This document shows, in pieces, positions 6,143 through 6,285 of a DNA stretch of 6,285 nt (position 1 is the stretch's first letter; every line of letters begins with the position of its first letter). The position numbers and the translations under genes are program-made. This DNA is from Chloroflexota bacterium (GTDB taxonomy: Bacteria; Chloroflexota; Dormibacteria; Aeolococcales; Aeolococcaceae): NCBI GenBank assembly GCA_003491925.1, contig DNAU01000036.1:1-6285 (forward strand), written 5' to 3'. The notes under the pieces are model-generated. The model did no database searches. It worked only from the letters and a program-made list of their open reading frames with translations, and was not told the DNA's origin.

Positions 6143-6285
6143 GAGGCTCCGAAGGTGGCGCGGCGCGCCGGGAGGCCGGTGGACGGCACCGGGTGCCCCG
6201 AGGCCCCGAAGGTGGCGCCGCGCGCCGGGAGGCCGGTGGACGGCACCGGGTGCCCCGAGGCCCCGAAGGTGGCGCCGCGCGCCGG
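6143..6285. repeat. 57-bp GC-rich tandem repeat, about 2.5 copies, cut by window edge
   Basis: The sequence repeats with a period of 57 bp. Copy 6151-6207 and copy 6208-6264 differ at one position (6162 G, 6219 C). A third copy begins at 6265 and matches through the window end. A partial copy extends left to about 6143 with one mismatch, then degrades. Each unit contains two inverted repeats: GGCGC-nnn-GCGCC (6157-6169, 6214-6226, 6271-6283) and GGCACC-G-GGTGCC (6185-6197, 6242-6254). The only difference between the full copies falls in the loop of the first. The period is a multiple of three and none of the six frames within the unit has a stop, so a 19-residue coding repeat cannot be excluded; at this GC content open frames mean little. 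The array probably continues beyond the edge. Confidence 0.9.

Noticed and set aside
6143..6285. CRISPR array at the right edge
   Set aside because: The 57-bp units are contiguous and nearly identical across their whole length, with no unique spacers.

Overview
The window is a GC-rich stretch of bacterial chromosome. Every supported gene lies on the minus strand, so transcription runs from high to low coordinates. It holds the start of a respiratory complex I operon, nuoA-nuoB-nuoC-nuoD-nuoE-nuoF-nuoG. nuoG is cut by the left edge; nuoH-N would be expected beyond it. Upstream, in the same orientation, lies a membrane protein that joins a DUF2231-type domain to a Rieske [2Fe-2S] domain. I see no mobile element, CRISPR array, rRNA or tRNA gene.

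Layout from the right edge in transcription order: 6143-6285 is a 57-bp tandem repeat cut by the window edge; 6083-6142 is the leader of the Rieske gene; 5252-6082 is the DUF2231-Rieske gene; 5052-5251 is a 200-bp intergenic region with a possible promoter, repeated GCGTC boxes and a hairpin over the nuoA ribosome-binding site; then come nuoA (4677-5051), nuoB (4114-4686), nuoC (3525-4106), nuoD (2207-3493), nuoE (1662-2210), nuoF (352-1662) and partial nuoG (1-359). Neighbouring nuo genes overlap by 10, 4, 1 and 8 nt at the A/B, D/E, E/F and F/G junctions. nuoB and nuoC are 7 nt apart. The 31-nt nuoC-nuoD gap is spanned exactly by a 12-codon open frame that overlaps both genes.

Together the nuo genes encode the NADH-oxidising arm (NuoE, NuoF, NuoG), the connecting quinone-site subunits (NuoB, NuoC, NuoD) and one small membrane subunit (NuoA) of a proton-pumping NADH:quinone oxidoreductase. 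All Fe-S ligands expected in the visible parts are present, and the quinone-site His and Tyr of NuoD are intact, so the complex looks functional. NuoC and NuoD are separate proteins, unlike the E. coli NuoCD fusion.

The organism cannot be named from this sequence. High GC, TTG/GTG starts, the canonical nuo order and a DUF2231-Rieske fusion suit a soil-type actinobacterium or a related GC-rich lineage such as Chloroflexota or Dormibacterota; this is an inference. The coding content is conventional. The less explained parts are the non-coding ones: the 57-bp repeat, the nuoA leader and the nuoC-nuoD junction.
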